A DNA stretch of 17,992 nucleotides from Fomitopsis serialis (taxonomy: Eukaryota; Basidiomycota; Agaricomycetes; Polyporales; Fomitopsidaceae). Location of the stretch: NCBI RefSeq assembly GCF_022376445.1, contig NW_025955623.1:1-17992 (forward strand). The letters run 5' to 3'. How positions within the stretch are numbered: position 1 is the stretch's first letter; every line of letters begins with the position of its first letter. The notes under the pieces are model-generated. The model was not told the origin of the DNA. It worked only from the letters and a program-made list of their open reading frames with translations, and searched no databases. This document shows, piece after piece, positions 16,640 through 17,992 of the stretch. The position numbers and the translations under genes were made by a program.

Positions 16640-17992
16640 TAGTAACGCGACAAAAATTACGCTGCACGACGCGTCATTCAGCTCTCCCGATCGTCTCAGT
16701 ACCCGTTGCCACGCACCAAGACAAAATACTCTAGCCGCAAAGTAAGATTGGGCGAAGGGAGAAATAAGGAGAGAAGTCGTGCAAGAAGACGTCGAAGAAG
16801 GCTCTCTCGCCGACGACCAAGGTGGACGAGCAGAGAGGAGCGAACAGCCTACTCCCTCCTGTTTCACTCGCCTTACATGCTTCTGTCTTAGTGCGCGCGA
16901 CCGCAGGCGCCTCCGGGACGCGTGCGCGAGGGACGATCAATCGCCGTGATTTGGCGACACAGCATCCCTGCCCGTGATCGCGTTTCCTCCCCTCCGCCCG
17001 TACCATCTTGTCCAGAACGCGTATGCAGGTGTCTACACACACCACTTCGAGTACACGACCTCTGCTGGAAAGGCCGTCGACACGCTGCAGGACGAAGAGG
17101 GGTGCTGTCTTTGCCTCGGAACTCTAGCTGACAAGTGAGACAGGAGCCACAGACAAGGCCGCAATCGGGTGCCTAATCGCCGATGCTGGAGCTGTGTCTC
17201 TGCTAAATGAGCTGGTGGTGGTGGCTGCCTGCGGCTGCACCACTGTCGCACCAAGCCCCGAGGGGTGCTCGCGGTTCACACTGGGAGAGATACGTGTGTG
17301 GTCATCATCCTGTGTTTCATCACGGCAACCCTTCTTGGCCCCGATTCGTGCTGTGCGGTACCCGTTCTCTGTTGTCTTGGTCTTTCTCTCATCTCATCTC
17401 CCAGGTCATCAGTTCCGAGTGGAGGTCGACTTGCGATGTCAGCAAAAATCACTCCACGATACTCAACGCCCCTAGGCCGGAAGTCTAGAGCCATGAGCAA
17501 CAACATTCGGATCTGTGCGACGACCGCAACGCCCTTACCCCTTCAAAGAAACCCGGGCGCCTCGCCCACTGTACCCTTCAGCTAGCGAGTGTATTGATTA
17601 CGGAGCACAGCATTTCGCCGCAACTACGGGAGTGAGCCCTAAACTCATCAATGCGTCGCGACCACTCAGTTGGTAGATGAGGGGTTGTGCGGAGGAGTAG
17701 GCGATCTGTGTCCTCGTCTTTAGTGAAGTACGGCCATCGTCGTAGAGGTGCTGACGCGACAGAGATACTTCCAGCAAGAGGCTACATAGGAGGGCGCTCG
17801 ACAATCTCGGGACATCGTCTCGAACGATGTTCTCATCATGCGCGTTGTTGACATGAACTGACAATGCTATGATCATGCATGCCGTCCCTGGATCTGCGCC
17901 ATCGTCCCACGCCCTCATTGTCTGGACTCTGAAACTATTCATCTCGGTGTACCTACCACCTGTTCCGAGCACTCCACAACTTCGCCTGGTCC
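16640..17992. other. Right flank, mostly without recognisable genes
   Basis: About 1.35 kb upstream of the pseudoprotease gene. It should hold that gene's promoter. ORFs such as 16706-16891 (Arg-rich), 17207-17488 and 17598-17972 (minus) show no domain or codon bias I can support. One candidate exon is listed separately. A CTGGTGGTGGTGG run lies at about 17210-17224. Confidence 0.4.
16963..17134 (+). CDS. Candidate internal exon of an unidentified gene
   Basis: Between a CACAG acceptor (ending 16962) and a GTGAGA donor (17135), one frame is open with GC-rich third positions. It reads SLPVIAFPPLRPYHLVQNAY, then GVYTHHFEYTTSAGKAVDTL and QDEEGCCLCLG. The frame is closed by TGA just upstream (about 16948) and has no ATG, so it would need flanking exons, which I could not find with certainty. 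No domain recognised. It could be a decayed fragment. Confidence 0.25.

Noticed and set aside
17673..17695. tRNA-like D-arm (CACTCAGTTGGTAGATGAG)
   Set aside because: No matching acceptor stem, anticodon arm or GGTTCGA T-arm within tRNA distance.
1..17992. CRISPR array, bacterial operon or secondary-metabolite cluster
   Set aside because: No spaced direct repeats, no ribosome-binding sites or operonic spacing, and no synthase-type genes; gene structure is fungal.

Overview
The window looks like nuclear DNA of an Agaricomycete (mushroom-forming basidiomycete, perhaps Polyporales; lineage inferred). Evidence: short GT-AG introns of about 45-75 nt, genes of many small exons, a DUF6533 seven-helix membrane protein family typical of these fungi, and GC-rich third codon positions in the clearest genes. 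No bacterial operons, CRISPR or complete tRNA genes are visible.  Left half (1-5340): a DUF6533 membrane protein gene on the minus strand, cut by the left edge; then a broken, SH3-less copy of an Lsb1/Pin3-like gene (minus); then a heavily frameshifted, intron-bearing remnant of the nucleoporin gene NIC96/NUP93 (plus).  Middle (5686-11723): a second DUF6533 gene and a complete Lsb1/Pin3-like SH3 gene, in the same order and orientation as on the left. This implies an old tandem duplication in which each unit kept one gene whole and lost the other. The second DUF6533 copy has almost no CpG (1 in about 1,463 bp) and is split by a CpG-rich 2,475-bp insertion (5875-8349) flanked by a 4-bp CCTG duplication. 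The insertion carries a spliced ORF with a Gly/Arg-rich tail.  Right half (11996-17992): a pICln homologue (snRNP assembly chaperone) on the plus strand, divergent from the Lsb1-like gene over 272 bp, with an apparent one-base frameshift near its acidic C-terminus; an unrecognised minus-strand locus whose coding signal jumps frames; and a complete six-exon minus-strand gene for a transmembrane pepsin-like protein that has lost both catalytic aspartates and has a PPxY-bearing tail. The last 1.3 kb holds only one weak candidate exon.  The genes do not form a pathway. The main story is local genome dynamics: duplication, reciprocal decay, CpG erosion, then insertion. The pseudoprotease is the most interesting protein.
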